Of a stretch of DNA of 49,231 bases, positions 1 through 7,353 are shown piece by piece (within the stretch, counting starts at the first letter, position 1; every line of letters begins with the position of its first letter). The notes under the pieces were generated by a model that saw only the letters and a program-made list of their open reading frames with translations, was not told the DNA's origin and ran no database searches. The DNA is taken from assembly GCA_012839895.1 (NCBI GenBank), contig DUML01000010.1, forward strand, positions 1 through 49,231, in the 5' to 3' direction. Made by a program: the position numbers and the translations under genes. This stretch comes from Peptococcaceae bacterium. GTDB taxonomy: Bacteria; Bacillota; Desulfitobacteriia; Desulfitobacteriales; Syntrophobotulaceae.

Positions 1-876
1 TCTTTTTTGGGCAATTATAGCCTCCATTTTTTGCTTTAACTTTTCTTCATAGACGGAAACAATAATTTGAAGGTCTTGTAAGAGAGGAATGGTAAGCTCT
101 GCAGCAGCCGAAGGAGTTGGAGCCCTCAGGTCAGCTACAAAATCGGCAATAGTGTAATCAATTTCATGGCCTACGGCCGAAACTACAGGCACATTAGAAT
201 TATAAATAGCCCTGGCAACTTCTTCTGTATTAAAAGCCCACAATTCCTCCAAAGAACCACCTCCCCTACCCACAATGATAAGGTCGATGTTTCCATAGCT
301 ATTGGCTCTTGCGATAGCCCGAGCTATTTCCTTAGGCGCAGCCTCGCCTTGAACAGCAGCAGGGACAACCAGCAAAGAAACCAAAGGATTACGTCTCCTG
401 GCAATATTCAAAATATCCCGAAGGGCTGCACCCGTAAGGCTAGTCACAATGGCAATGCAAGAAGGATATTTAGGTAAAGGCTTTTTATTAATTGCTGAAA
501 ATAAACCTTCGGCAGCCAATTTGTTTTTAAGCTGTTCAAAGGCTAAATAAAGTGCACCAATCCCGCTGGGATAAATCTCTTCGGCATATAACTGGACGGT
601 GCCGTCTCTCTCATATAGGCGGATATTACCGTAAATTAAGACCTTCATCCCATTTTGCGGTTTCAAGCCTGTTGTTAAAGTTTTAGCCCTAAACATCACA
701 ACTTTCAGGCTGGCTTGGTGATCTTTAAGAGTAAAATACCAGTGGCCGGAAGGAATATGGTCTTTAAAATTGGAAATTTCACCGGTAACCCAACAATTCC
801 AAAGGCTGTCTTGCTTGCTTAAGGCTTCATTAATCTCTCTATTAATTTCGGAAACAGAAAAAACTTTTTCCGGCAA
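1..876 (-). CDS. xseA: Exodeoxyribonuclease VII large subunit, C-terminus cut by window edge
   Basis: Reading the minus strand from 876 gives about 292 residues of XseA, the catalytic large subunit of the single-strand exonuclease that chops DNA to oligonucleotides. The N-terminal OB-fold region (about 1-100, including GHWYFTLKD) is followed by the catalytic domain with GRGGGSLEELWAFN near residue 203 and SAVGHEIDYTIADF after it; both are family signatures. The C-terminal coiled coil lies beyond base 1. There is no ATG; I prefer the TTG at 874-876 because a GAAGCGAGG Shine-Dalgarno lies about 9 bases upstream. An in-frame TTG at 895-897 is the alternative. An in-frame stop upstream of the 897 site limits the choice. 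It lies downstream of the corA terminator, so it likely has its own promoter, which I could not pick out. Confidence 0.93.
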   Translation of the reverse strand, partial: MPEKVFSVSEINREINEALSKQDSLWNCWVTGEISNFKDHIPSGHWYFTLKDHQASLKVVMFRAKTLTTGLKPQNGMKVLIYGNIRLYERDGTVQLYAEEIYPSGIGALYLAFEQLKNKLAAEGLFSAINKKPLPKYPSCIAIVTSLTGAALRDILNIARRRNPLVSLLVVPAAVQGEAAPKEIARAIARANSYGNIDLIIVGRGGGSLEELWAFNTEEVARAIYNSNVPVVSAVGHEIDYTIADFVADLRAPTPSAAAELTIPLLQDLQIIVSVYEEKLKQKMEAIIAQKR

Positions 877-945
877 AAAAACATACCTCGCTTCCAAGAG
901 AATAGTTGTTAAAGGTTCTACTACCCATTAGTCTAGCCCCCTGAC

Positions 946-980
946 GAAAAAGCCCTGTACTATCTGACATGTACAGGGCT
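946..980 (-). terminator. Rho-independent terminator of corA
   Basis: A perfect 10-bp inverted repeat (951-960 with 971-980, loop of 10) reads on the minus strand as AGCCCTGTAC...GTACAGGGCT followed by TTTT. It sits 13 bases past the corA stop and separates corA from xseA. Confidence 0.85.
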
Positions 981-992
981 AGCACTTTGGGT

Positions 993-1946
993 TCAGAGAA
1001 TGTTCTTGCGAATAAGCAAGTAAGTTGCAATTCCGGTAACCGTTATAATAATGGCGACAACTATAATAAAGCCGTAAGGATTTGCTTCTCCAAAAGGTAC
1101 TTTAACATTCATACCCCAAAAGCTTGCTATCATCGTCGGTATCGCGAGAATAATGGTCATAGATGTCAAGAACTTCATAACCATATTCAAGTTGTTGGAA
1201 ATAATTGATGCAAAAGTTTCGGCCATTCCCGACAAAATTCTGCTGTACATTTCAACCATTTGAACAGCCTGGTTATTTTCAATAATTACATCTTCCAACA
1301 AATCTTCATCTTCTTCGTAAATTTGAATTAGATGGCGGCATTGATTATTGGATCTGATCCTGAGGAGCCTATCCATTACAATGCCATTGGAGCGTAAGGA
1401 AGAAGTAAAATAAGTTAAAGCCTGTTGGAGATCCATGAGTTCAAACAGTTCTTTATTTTTCATGGATCGGCGCAGATCGCCTTCAATTTGCTCGCTTAAA
1501 CGGCTGATTTGCCTTAAATATCTAAGATAATAAGTTGCGGACTTATAAAGAATTTGGAAAAGAAACCTTGTTCTCTTGGCAGTATTGAAAGAGCGGCGGT
1601 TGTATTCATTAAATTCCAATACAACTGGGTTATTTTCCAAACAAACTGTAATAATATTCTGAGCAGTAATAATAATACCCAGCGGGAGGGTATCATAGCT
1701 GGTCTCACTAAGCATTACTGGAATATTTATTAAAATCAAAACACAATCTTCTTCAATCTCAATACGCGGCCGTTCTTCTTCGTCAAGTGCTGCTTTTAAA
1801 AAGTCTAGCGGTGTATTTGTTTTCTCCGCGACCAACTGCAATTCATCTTGAGTAGGGTTTACAAGGTTTATCCAAGTATTTCTGACCAGTTCCTCTATGC
1901 CAAGTTCAAAATAATTAACTCCATCATTTTTATAGATTCTGAGCAC
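993..1946 (-). CDS. corA: CorA-family magnesium/divalent cation channel
   Basis: This 317-residue protein has a long charged cytoplasmic N-terminal part and two C-terminal membrane segments (about 258-277 and 291-312). The signature GMN sits at residues 278-280 at the end of the first helix (SFWGMNVKVPFG), as in CorA channels that let Mg2+ or Co2+ into the cell as homopentamers. Length and layout match the family. The start is GTG at 1944-1946, supported by a run of seven G five bases upstream. The gene is monocistronic: it has its own promoter about 210 bases upstream, a structured leader and a terminator. Whether Mg2+, Co2+ or another ion is the substrate cannot be told from sequence; some CorA homologues act as exporters. 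Confidence 0.93.
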   Translation of the reverse strand: MLRIYKNDGVNYFELGIEELVRNTWINLVNPTQDELQLVAEKTNTPLDFLKAALDEEERPRIEIEEDCVLILINIPVMLSETSYDTLPLGIIITAQNIITVCLENNPVVLEFNEYNRRSFNTAKRTRFLFQILYKSATYYLRYLRQISRLSEQIEGDLRRSMKNKELFELMDLQQALTYFTSSLRSNGIVMDRLLRIRSNNQCRHLIQIYEEDEDLLEDVIIENNQAVQMVEMYSRILSGMAETFASIISNNLNMVMKFLTSMTIILAIPTMIASFWGMNVKVPFGEANPYGFIIVVAIIITVTGIATYLLIRKNIL

Positions 1947-1965
1947 TGTTTCCCCCCCTATTTAT

Positions 1966-2061
1966 TTAGCAGGAAAAGTCTCAGAATCCAAGCCTGTCTT
2001 GATAACCGGTCTTAATCCGTGTTATTAAAAACCTGGAGAAAACAAGACGTTTCCCTGCTAA
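1966..2061 (-). promoter_or_regulatory. Structured RNA leader of corA, possible ion-sensing element
   Basis: The corA 5' leader contains two arms, 2045-2061 and 1966-1981, that pair over about 16 bp with one bulge. Between them lie a smaller hairpin (ATAAC-A-CGG with CCG-GTTAT, 2003-2024) and a CAAG/CTTG stem. GTCTTG at the inner edge of the first arm can instead pair with CAAGAC in the middle, so two exclusive folds are possible. I did not recognise the M-box or other known riboswitch cores. The element ends 20 bases before the GTG start and has no T-run, so control, if any, may act on translation or RNA stability. Confidence 0.5.
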
Positions 2062-2154
2062 GTATTAAATTACTATTACCTCCATAGGAACTATCCCCGT
2101 CCAGTTTTCTCACCTTCTTCCCCCAAAACAACTTGTTAGAAACAATCTATAAAA

Positions 2155-2183
2155 AATATACTCTTTAATGTAACAGAAGTCAA
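2155..2183 (-). promoter_or_regulatory. Sigma-A-type promoter of corA
   Basis: On the minus strand TTGACT (2178-2183), 17 bases, then TATATT (2155-2160). A start near 2147 would give corA a leader of about 200 nucleotides, long enough to hold the structured element. Confidence 0.75.
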
Positions 2184-2250
2184 ACAGTAATCTTTATTAG
2201 AAAGGATTAAAGCTAAAGACTAAAACCAATTCCATTTAGCCCTCTAAGTT

Positions 2251-2287
2251 GAAAAGACCGGTTTCCTTGAGCGGAACCGATCTTTTC
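2251..2287 (-). terminator. Terminator-like hairpin after nfnB
   Basis: A long inverted repeat (GAAAAGA...TCTTTTC arms, 2251-2287, G+C-rich core GGTTTCC/GGAACC) lies about 30 bases past the nfnB stop. The U-tract is only the TTTTC of the stem itself, so it may act in either direction and also shield the corA promoter region. Confidence 0.65.
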
Positions 2288-2318
2288 AATGATTAGGGTA
2301 TTGTTTTACCTTCTTAAT

Positions 2319-3707
2319 TTACTTTGTCTTCAAATATTCATTGATAGAAGCAGCGGCAGTTTTGCCTGCTCCCATAGCCAAAATAACAGTTGCGGCTCCG
2401 GTTACAATATCCCCACCGGCATATACTCCCGGTATAGATGTAGCCAAAGTTTTTTCATCGACAAGGATATTGCCTGACTTTTTAAGCGCCAAACCTTCGG
2501 TTGTTGTAGTAACCAATGGGTTAGGTCCTTGACCAATGGCTACGACAACTGTTTGAACCGGAAGATCAAATTCAGAACCTTCAATGGGGATGGGGCGACG
2601 GCGACCGGAAGCATCAGGTTCACCCAACTCATATTTAAGGCAAGTCATACTCTTAACGTTACCGTTTTCATCGCCATTTATTCTAATGGGGTTGGTTAAA
2701 ATTTTAAATTGAATGCCTTCTTCTTGAGCATGATGAACTTCTTCAACTCTCGCCGGCATTTCTTTCATGGAACGGCGATAAACAATATAGACATCCTTAG
2801 CTCCTAAACGCAAAGCGGTCCTGGCTGCGTCCATAGCTACATTGCCTCCGCCCAGAACTGCCACTTGTTCTCCTACTTTAATAGGAGTTGCATACTGTGG
2901 GAAATTATAAGCTTTCATCAGATTAGATCTGGTTAAAAACTCATTAGCGGAATAAACTCCGTTGAGGTTTTCCCCTGGGATATTCATGAAGTAAGGAAGA
3001 CCGGCTCCGGTTCCAATGAAGACCGCATCATAGCCGTTTTCCAATAATTCATGAACAGAGGTTACTTTACCGACAACCTGGTTAACCAGTATTTCAACGC
3101 CCATATCTTTAAGGCTATTTATCTCTTTCTGCACAATAGCTTTAGGAAGACGAAACTCCGGAATACCGTACATTAATACACCGCCAGCTACATGGAGGGC
3201 TTCAAAGACGGTAACAGCATGGCCTTCTCTAGCCAATTCCGCAGCACAAGTTAAGCCGGCAGGACCAGCACCGATAATAGCAACTTTTTTACCCGTGGGA
3301 GCGGGTTTTGTAAATTTAGTTGTCCCGTGAGCCATTTCATAATCGGCAGCAAAGCGCTCTAAACGGCCAATAGCGACCGGTTCCCCTTTAACCCCAAGAA
3401 TACATTGCGCTTCGCATTGGGTTTCCTGAGGACAGACTCTACCGCAAATAGCGGGCAAAGAATTTTTACGTTTAATAACTTGTGCTGCCTCCAGGAAATT
3501 CCCCTCAGCAATTTGTTTAATAAATTGAGGGATTTCCACTCCAACAGGACAACCTTCCACGCACTTGGGTTTTTTGCATTGAATACAGCGTTTAGCTTCT
3601 TCAACAGCAATTTCTTGAGGATAACCCAAGGCTACTTCATTAAAGTTTTTAGCTCTTGCCACTGCATCTTGACAGGGCATCTCATGCCGTGGTGCTTTCG
3701 AAGCCAT
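2319..3707 (-). CDS. nfnB: NfnB: large subunit of NADH-dependent ferredoxin:NADP+ oxidoreductase (GltD-like)
   Basis: This 462-residue protein has the N-terminal iron-sulfur region (CIQCKKPKC, then CGRVCPQETQCEAQC; about residues 40-105) and two Rossmann motifs, IGAGPAGLTCA for FAD and LGGGNVAMDAAR for NADP(H). It resembles the glutamate synthase small subunit, and many databases call it GltA/GltD. The gene directly upstream is the NfnA partner and no glutamate synthase large subunit is present, so NfnB is the better reading. NfnAB uses flavin-based electron bifurcation to couple NADH and reduced ferredoxin to NADP+ reduction in the cytoplasm. It is separated from nfnA by one base and followed by a hairpin at 2251-2287. 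Start ATG at 3707. Confidence 0.9.
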   Translation of the reverse strand: MASKAPRHEMPCQDAVARAKNFNEVALGYPQEIAVEEAKRCIQCKKPKCVEGCPVGVEIPQFIKQIAEGNFLEAAQVIKRKNSLPAICGRVCPQETQCEAQCILGVKGEPVAIGRLERFAADYEMAHGTTKFTKPAPTGKKVAIIGAGPAGLTCAAELAREGHAVTVFEALHVAGGVLMYGIPEFRLPKAIVQKEINSLKDMGVEILVNQVVGKVTSVHELLENGYDAVFIGTGAGLPYFMNIPGENLNGVYSANEFLTRSNLMKAYNFPQYATPIKVGEQVAVLGGGNVAMDAARTALRLGAKDVYIVYRRSMKEMPARVEEVHHAQEEGIQFKILTNPIRINGDENGNVKSMTCLKYELGEPDASGRRRPIPIEGSEFDLPVQTVVVAIGQGPNPLVTTTTEGLALKKSGNILVDEKTLATSIPGVYAGGDIVTGAATVILAMGAGKTAAASINEYLKTK

Positions 3708-3708
3708 A

Positions 3709-4551
3709 TTATTTGCCCTCCTTTGCGCATTGGCATTTAAAATTATTATAGACTAACGCCTCTTCGTTTCTGAAAAAGGCAGCACGTTTCATGGCCAAAT
3801 CAAAGTTGACTTTATGACCGTCAAATTCAGGTCCGTCGACACAAGCGAACTTGGTTTCCCCGCCAACATCCAGACGGCAAGCACCGCACATGCCGGTACC
3901 GTCAACCATAATGGGATTCATGCTGACAATGGTTTTAATACCCAAAGGCTTCGTAAAATTAGCCACTGATTTCATCATTACTATAGGGCCAATCGCCCAA
4001 ATAGCATCAACTTTTTCTCCTCTGTCTAAAACGGCCTGAATCCCGTGGGTAACAAAACCTTTAATTCCATAAGATCCATCATCAGTAGTGATAACAACTT
4101 CATCACTTACTGCTCTCATTTCCTCTTCCAAAATAAGTAAGTCTTTGCTTCTGGCACCAAGGATCGAAATTACTTTATTTCCAGCTTCTTTCAAACCCCG
4201 GGCAATTGGGTGAACAGGAGCGATTCCAACACCCCCGCCAACACAAAGTACTGTACCATATTTTTCAATTTCAGTAGGTTGTCCAAGAGGACCTACAAAA
4301 TCGAGAAAAGCGTCCCCTTCTTGCATGCGAGTAATAAGTGCGGAAGAATAACCAACCTCTTGAATTACTATGGTTATTGTCCCTTTTTCGGGATTAAAGT
4401 CCATAATAGTCAAGGGAATCCTTTCGGAGTCTTCCTTTTGCCGGACAATGACAAATTCACCTGGTTTAGCTTTTTTAGCCACAGCCGGAGCTTGAACTTC
4501 AAGCAAAACAATTGATTCAGCCAGTTGCCTTCTTTTTACGATACTGTACAA
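3709..4551 (-). CDS. nfnA: NfnA: small FAD/NAD-binding subunit of ferredoxin:NADP+ oxidoreductase
   Basis: This 280-residue protein is of the ferredoxin-NADP reductase/dihydroorotate dehydrogenase electron-transfer type. It has an N-terminal FAD domain, an NAD domain with CVGGGVGIAPVHPIARG, and a C-terminal [2Fe-2S] site at Cys222, Cys225 and Cys237 preceded by VDGTGM, whose Asp217 is a candidate fourth ligand. Family knowledge: NfnA binds NAD(H) and an unusual cluster with one Asp ligand. It is first in a two-gene operon with nfnB. The start is TTG at 4549-4551, fixed by GGAGGAGAG upstream. SudB, the sulfide dehydrogenase subunit, is the same family and is the main alternative name. Confidence 0.9.
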   Translation of the reverse strand: MYSIVKRRQLAESIVLLEVQAPAVAKKAKPGEFVIVRQKEDSERIPLTIMDFNPEKGTITIVIQEVGYSSALITRMQEGDAFLDFVGPLGQPTEIEKYGTVLCVGGGVGIAPVHPIARGLKEAGNKVISILGARSKDLLILEEEMRAVSDEVVITTDDGSYGIKGFVTHGIQAVLDRGEKVDAIWAIGPIVMMKSVANFTKPLGIKTIVSMNPIMVDGTGMCGACRLDVGGETKFACVDGPEFDGHKVNFDLAMKRAAFFRNEEALVYNNFKCQCAKEGK

Positions 4552-4606
4552 TTTCTCTCCTCCTCAATCGACAGTATTTTATAAAATCTGCAATCCCCCG
4601 CTATCC

Positions 4607-4636
4607 ATATTACAAATTAAATGTCAATTCTGTCAA
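4607..4636 (-). promoter_or_regulatory. Sigma-A-type promoter of nfnAB
   Basis: Minus strand TTGACA (4631-4636), 18 bases, TAATAT (4607-4612). A second TTGACA lies at 4622-4627 but has no good -10 at proper spacing. The leader to nfnA is about 50 bases. Confidence 0.75.
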
Positions 4637-4705
4637 GTGAAAAAATTCATAAGCTTCTTACTTTTTGGGGACATAAATAAGTATCTTGAACGAATATTAA
4701 AGATG

Positions 4706-5650
4706 TTAAGCTAAGAGAGTTTCACAACAGAGACAAGCGACACCATAAGCATTATCACTGCTATATTCTGGTTTGGCCCAGTAGAAGCTGGCTTGGGAAT
4801 TAAGCTTTCTGGTAATTTCTTTACGGAAATAAGCATTTGATGCTACTCCGCCTACCAGCAAAACATGATGCAAGTTTGTTTCAGCAATAGCCTTCTCCAG
4901 TACCTTGCTTATAGTCCTTACAATACATCCTTCTACTGCTCTGGCAAGATCCGCAGGCCGTTTTTTTTCTTCGATCAAACGTTGAACAGCGCTTTCTACC
5001 CCGGAAAAACTCATTTCATACCCTTTTACAGAAGAAGGCAGCAGAGAAGCGGAACCGGGAGCAGCCTTTTGTGCCAATTTTTCTAATTCTTTTCCGGCCG
5101 GAAATGGAAGTCCAAGCTTTACTCCTACCCGGTCAATAAATTGACCGGCATGCAAATCACTGCTTTGGCCTAAAATGGTGATCTCATATTTTCCTGGCGT
5201 AGTTTTGGCAACTTTTAAAACTTCGGTTGTCCCACCCGAAATATGTACTGCCAGAAAATTTTGCTGGTCTAAGCCTGATGCTGATACTTCACCGGCAGCC
5301 AGATGTCCTTCCTGGTGACTTGTAGTAACAAGCTGGATCCTTAAAGCACTGGCCAAGGAGGACGCAATAGCCTTGCCAGCAGTAAAAACAGGCATATAAG
5401 AGCCTTCTATTGGTCTGGGAGCAGTACTTACGCCTATGCCTTTAAGCTCAGCCCAAATATCAGGCGGAACTGTTTCCAGCATTTGTGGCAGAACCTGTAT
5501 ATGTTGAAAAAACGCTTCAGATTGGGCTAATCCTTTTTCTCCATGTGGTACTTGCAGTAGTTGGCGTTTTTCCCAGACAAGGGCTTTTTTATCATCAACG
5601 ACCGCCAAAGAAGTAGTATACGCACTTGTATCAATGCCCAAAAAAAGCAT
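4706..5650 (-). CDS. TsaD/Kae1-like paralog (peptidase M22 family), function unassigned
   Basis: This 314-residue ASKHA-fold protein resembles the tRNA threonylcarbamoyl transferase TsaD. It keeps the metal-binding HxxxH (SHQEGH), the phosphate-loop-like GIDTSAYTTSLAVV at the start, HISGGTTEVL in place of the usual SGGHT, and SDNAYG near the end. It is shorter than typical TsaD (about 335-340) and several signature positions differ. It is therefore probably the Clostridia paralog, often annotated O-sialoglycoprotein endopeptidase, rather than the essential enzyme. It lies 33 bases downstream of nusB and likely ends the Asp23-nusB operon. Start ATG with AGGGG seven bases upstream. Confidence 0.75.
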   Translation of the reverse strand: MLFLGIDTSAYTTSLAVVDDKKALVWEKRQLLQVPHGEKGLAQSEAFFQHIQVLPQMLETVPPDIWAELKGIGVSTAPRPIEGSYMPVFTAGKAIASSLASALRIQLVTTSHQEGHLAAGEVSASGLDQQNFLAVHISGGTTEVLKVAKTTPGKYEITILGQSSDLHAGQFIDRVGVKLGLPFPAGKELEKLAQKAAPGSASLLPSSVKGYEMSFSGVESAVQRLIEEKKRPADLARAVEGCIVRTISKVLEKAIAETNLHHVLLVGGVASNAYFRKEITRKLNSQASFYWAKPEYSSDNAYGVACLCCETLLA

Positions 5651-5683
5651 ATCCTATCCCCTTAAAATCATTATAGATATCCC

Positions 5684-6094
5684 TTATTTTTCAGAAGCAT
5701 CCATTAGTTTATCAAGAATCCCGTTAATAAAGCGAGCCGAGTCTTCTCCCCCAAATTTTTTGGCTATTTCAATGGCTTCATTTATTGTCACCCTTTGGGG
5801 TGTTTCCGGACAATAAAACATCTCATAGATCGCTAGCCGCATCAGATTCCGGTCTACTATACTCATCCTATCCAAAGACCATTCATGTGCAGTTTGGGCA
5901 ATCTTAAGATCAATTTCTTCTCTCTTGGCCAAAGTACCCTCTACCAAACGCCGGATGAATTCAAAATTCTTGGCGGAAACCGCAAATTCCTCGCACCAAT
6001 TGCGAATTATTCCGGGAAGATCATTTTTATCGCCTGTAACATCTATTTGATACAAAACTTGAAGCGCAGTTTCGCGTGCCAGCCTTCTACTCAT
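5684..6094 (-). CDS. nusB: Transcription antitermination factor NusB
   Basis: This 136-residue all-helical protein is of normal NusB length. Markers are SRRLARETALQVLYQID at the N-terminus and INEAIEIAKKFGGEDSARF near the C-terminus. NusB binds boxA RNA with S10 (NusE) and promotes antitermination of rRNA operons. The ATG has GGAGG seven bases upstream. It is preceded by DUF2273 (42-base gap) and followed by the TsaD-like gene, an order common in Clostridia where the Asp23 genes precede nusB. Confidence 0.95.
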   Translation of the reverse strand: MSRRLARETALQVLYQIDVTGDKNDLPGIIRNWCEEFAVSAKNFEFIRRLVEGTLAKREEIDLKIAQTAHEWSLDRMSIVDRNLMRLAIYEMFYCPETPQRVTINEAIEIAKKFGGEDSARFINGILDKLMDASEK

Positions 6095-6136
6095 TTGACA
6101 GCCTCCGGTGAAAAATGAATATTTCTCATCTTGGAT

Positions 6137-6400
6137 TTATCTTTTCTTCCAGTGAATAATTCTATGTACTAAATTAGTCAACCAAAGGGGCAGCCCTCCC
6201 TGATCCCAACACTTTCCACAATAAAAACCAAGGAAGGACAAGGAAAAAAGAAGAATTGTTTGCCAAAACCCCAAAATAATAAACAGCACAGCCAAAAGAA
6301 AACCAATCCCCAACCCCAGTGATTTGCCGGGGTGATTTTCCCAACACCACTGTAAGAGCCAAACCAGCTTAGCCCCAATTTTACCCCAATTATTTTCCAT
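6137..6400 (-). CDS. DUF2273 small membrane protein
   Basis: This 87-residue protein has two closely spaced hydrophobic segments (about 28-46 and 48-62) between a Trp-rich N-terminus (WLLQWCWENHPGKSLGLG) and a basic C-terminus. This matches DUF2273, found next to Asp23 and AmaP in Bacillota. The function is not established; the context suggests it helps tether Asp23-type proteins to the membrane. GAGGAG precedes the ATG. In this window the neighbouring AmaP seems to lack its own membrane hairpin, which would make this protein the likely anchor. Confidence 0.8.
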   Translation of the reverse strand: MENNWGKIGAKLVWLLQWCWENHPGKSLGLGIGFLLAVLFIILGFWQTILLFSLSFLGFYCGKCWDQGGLPLWLTNLVHRIIHWKKR

Positions 6401-6427
6401 TGCGATACTCCTCGACAGCGGCTAGGT

Positions 6428-6763
6428 TTACTGGGCCGGTGTCAGCATTTTCACCTCTTTAACCTTTATTCCCGCATATTGCTGAACAGCTTGAGTGATT
6501 TTGGTCTGAAGACTGCTAAAAACTTTCTCTGCATTTGAATTAGCAGTTAATTGGTAGGAAATAAGTATTACTAAACCTTCGGGTTCTAGGTCAATCTCAG
6601 ATTTTAACCTTTTTAGACTTTTTAAACCAACAGTGCTGAGCCTGATCAAGTCTTGAAGAGCAGTATAGCTGATCATAAACCGGCCGGCTCCTGTGCTGCC
6701 GAGAACAAAATAGTTATTCTGCAGTTCTTTCTTTTTCCAAACCCCTAATAAATTGCGAATCAT
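6428..6763 (-). CDS. amaP: Short AmaP-like protein (Asp23-type domain, no membrane anchor seen)
   Basis: This is a protein of about 111 residues whose C-terminal half (LEPEGLVILISYQLTANSN onward) looks like the Asp23/AmaP domain. AmaP proteins are usually about 180 residues and begin with two membrane helices that hold Asp23 at the membrane. Here the frame begins right after a terminator and shows no hydrophobic hairpin. ATG at 6761-6763 is chosen because AGAGG lies six bases upstream; the in-frame TTG at 6769 sits directly on that site. It stands between asp23 and DUF2273. Either a reduced AmaP or a soluble relative is possible. Confidence 0.6.
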   Translation of the reverse strand: MIRNLLGVWKKKELQNNYFVLGSTGAGRFMISYTALQDLIRLSTVGLKSLKRLKSEIDLEPEGLVILISYQLTANSNAEKVFSSLQTKITQAVQQYAGIKVKEVKMLTPAQ

Positions 6764-6778
6764 CCGCAACCTCTTTCT

Positions 6779-6804
6779 AAAAAGCCCCCCTGATTAGGGA
6801 GGGC
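6779..6804 (-). terminator. Terminator between asp23 and amaP
   Basis: Minus strand AGCCCTCCCT, a 4-base loop, AGGGGGGCT, then TTTT (6779-6804). It lies about 95 bases past the asp23 stop. It should end most asp23 transcripts and let limited read-through into amaP, DUF2273, nusB and the TsaD paralog. Confidence 0.8.
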
Positions 6805-6899
6805 TGTTTCATTTCTTCAAGTTCACAATATTCAAGTTCAAATAGTAAAATATTTTATAGTACTGATAGAAAATGTATTTTTCGTAATTTTTAGTAATT

Positions 6900-7289
6900 C
6901 TAATTTTCCTTGGCTTCCCTGTTTTCCTGAGAATTTTTAAACGCTATCCCTTGAATATGGACATTAATTTCTAAGACATGAAGACCGGTCATCCCTTCAA
7001 TTGCTTCTTTGACAGCATCCTGAACTTTTTGGGCTACCTCAGGTATGGAAACGCCATATTCCACGGCTAAATATAAATCAACAGTAGCTTCTTGTTCTCC
7101 AACTTCAACTTTAATTCCTTTGGAGACATTTTTACCTCTACTTAGCATGTTGGCTAAGTCTCCAACAAAACTTCCGCTCATCTCGGCTACACCCTCGACC
7201 TCGGAAGCAGCCATGCCGGCAATTACTTCTATCACTTCATCCGCAATTCTGACAGAACCAAGTGAACTTTCTATTTTTGTATTTACCAT
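6900..7289 (-). CDS. Asp23/Gls24 family envelope stress-response protein
   Basis: This 129-residue acidic protein carries the Asp23 (DUF322) domain: SLGSVRIADEVIEVIAGMAA at the start and VDLYLAVEYGVSIPEVAQ in the middle. Members are abundant cytoplasmic proteins held at the membrane by AmaP and are linked to cell-envelope stress. It is followed by a strong terminator, fitting higher expression than the downstream genes. An extended -10 promoter-like sequence lies at 7341-7349. The tail after HVLEINVHIQGIAF is short and charged. Confidence 0.9.
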   Translation of the reverse strand: MVNTKIESSLGSVRIADEVIEVIAGMAASEVEGVAEMSGSFVGDLANMLSRGKNVSKGIKVEVGEQEATVDLYLAVEYGVSIPEVAQKVQDAVKEAIEGMTGLHVLEINVHIQGIAFKNSQENREAKEN

Positions 7290-7340
7290 TTGTTAATCAC
7301 ACCTCAATTTAATTTTCCAACTCTAACCTGCTTACCTGAT

Positions 7341-7349
7341 ATTATAACA
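7341..7349 (-). promoter_or_regulatory. Possible extended -10 promoter of asp23
   Basis: Minus strand TGTTATAAT just past the spoIIIAH stop. No good -35 box is seen, so the call rests on the TGn extension. Confidence 0.45.
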
Positions 7350-7353
7350 ATCT

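Noticed and set aside
166-477. Plus-strand open frame in the first 500 bases
   Set aside because: It is antisense to xseA, whose conserved motifs read clearly on the minus strand.
1947-2150. M-box Mg2+ riboswitch upstream of corA
   Set aside because: The leader is structured but I could not find the conserved M-box core; kept only as an unclassified element.
4664-4676. TTTTGGGGACATA shared with the minus strand near 12635
   Set aside because: A 13-base match between two intergenic sites; no longer flanking similarity, so I treat it as chance.
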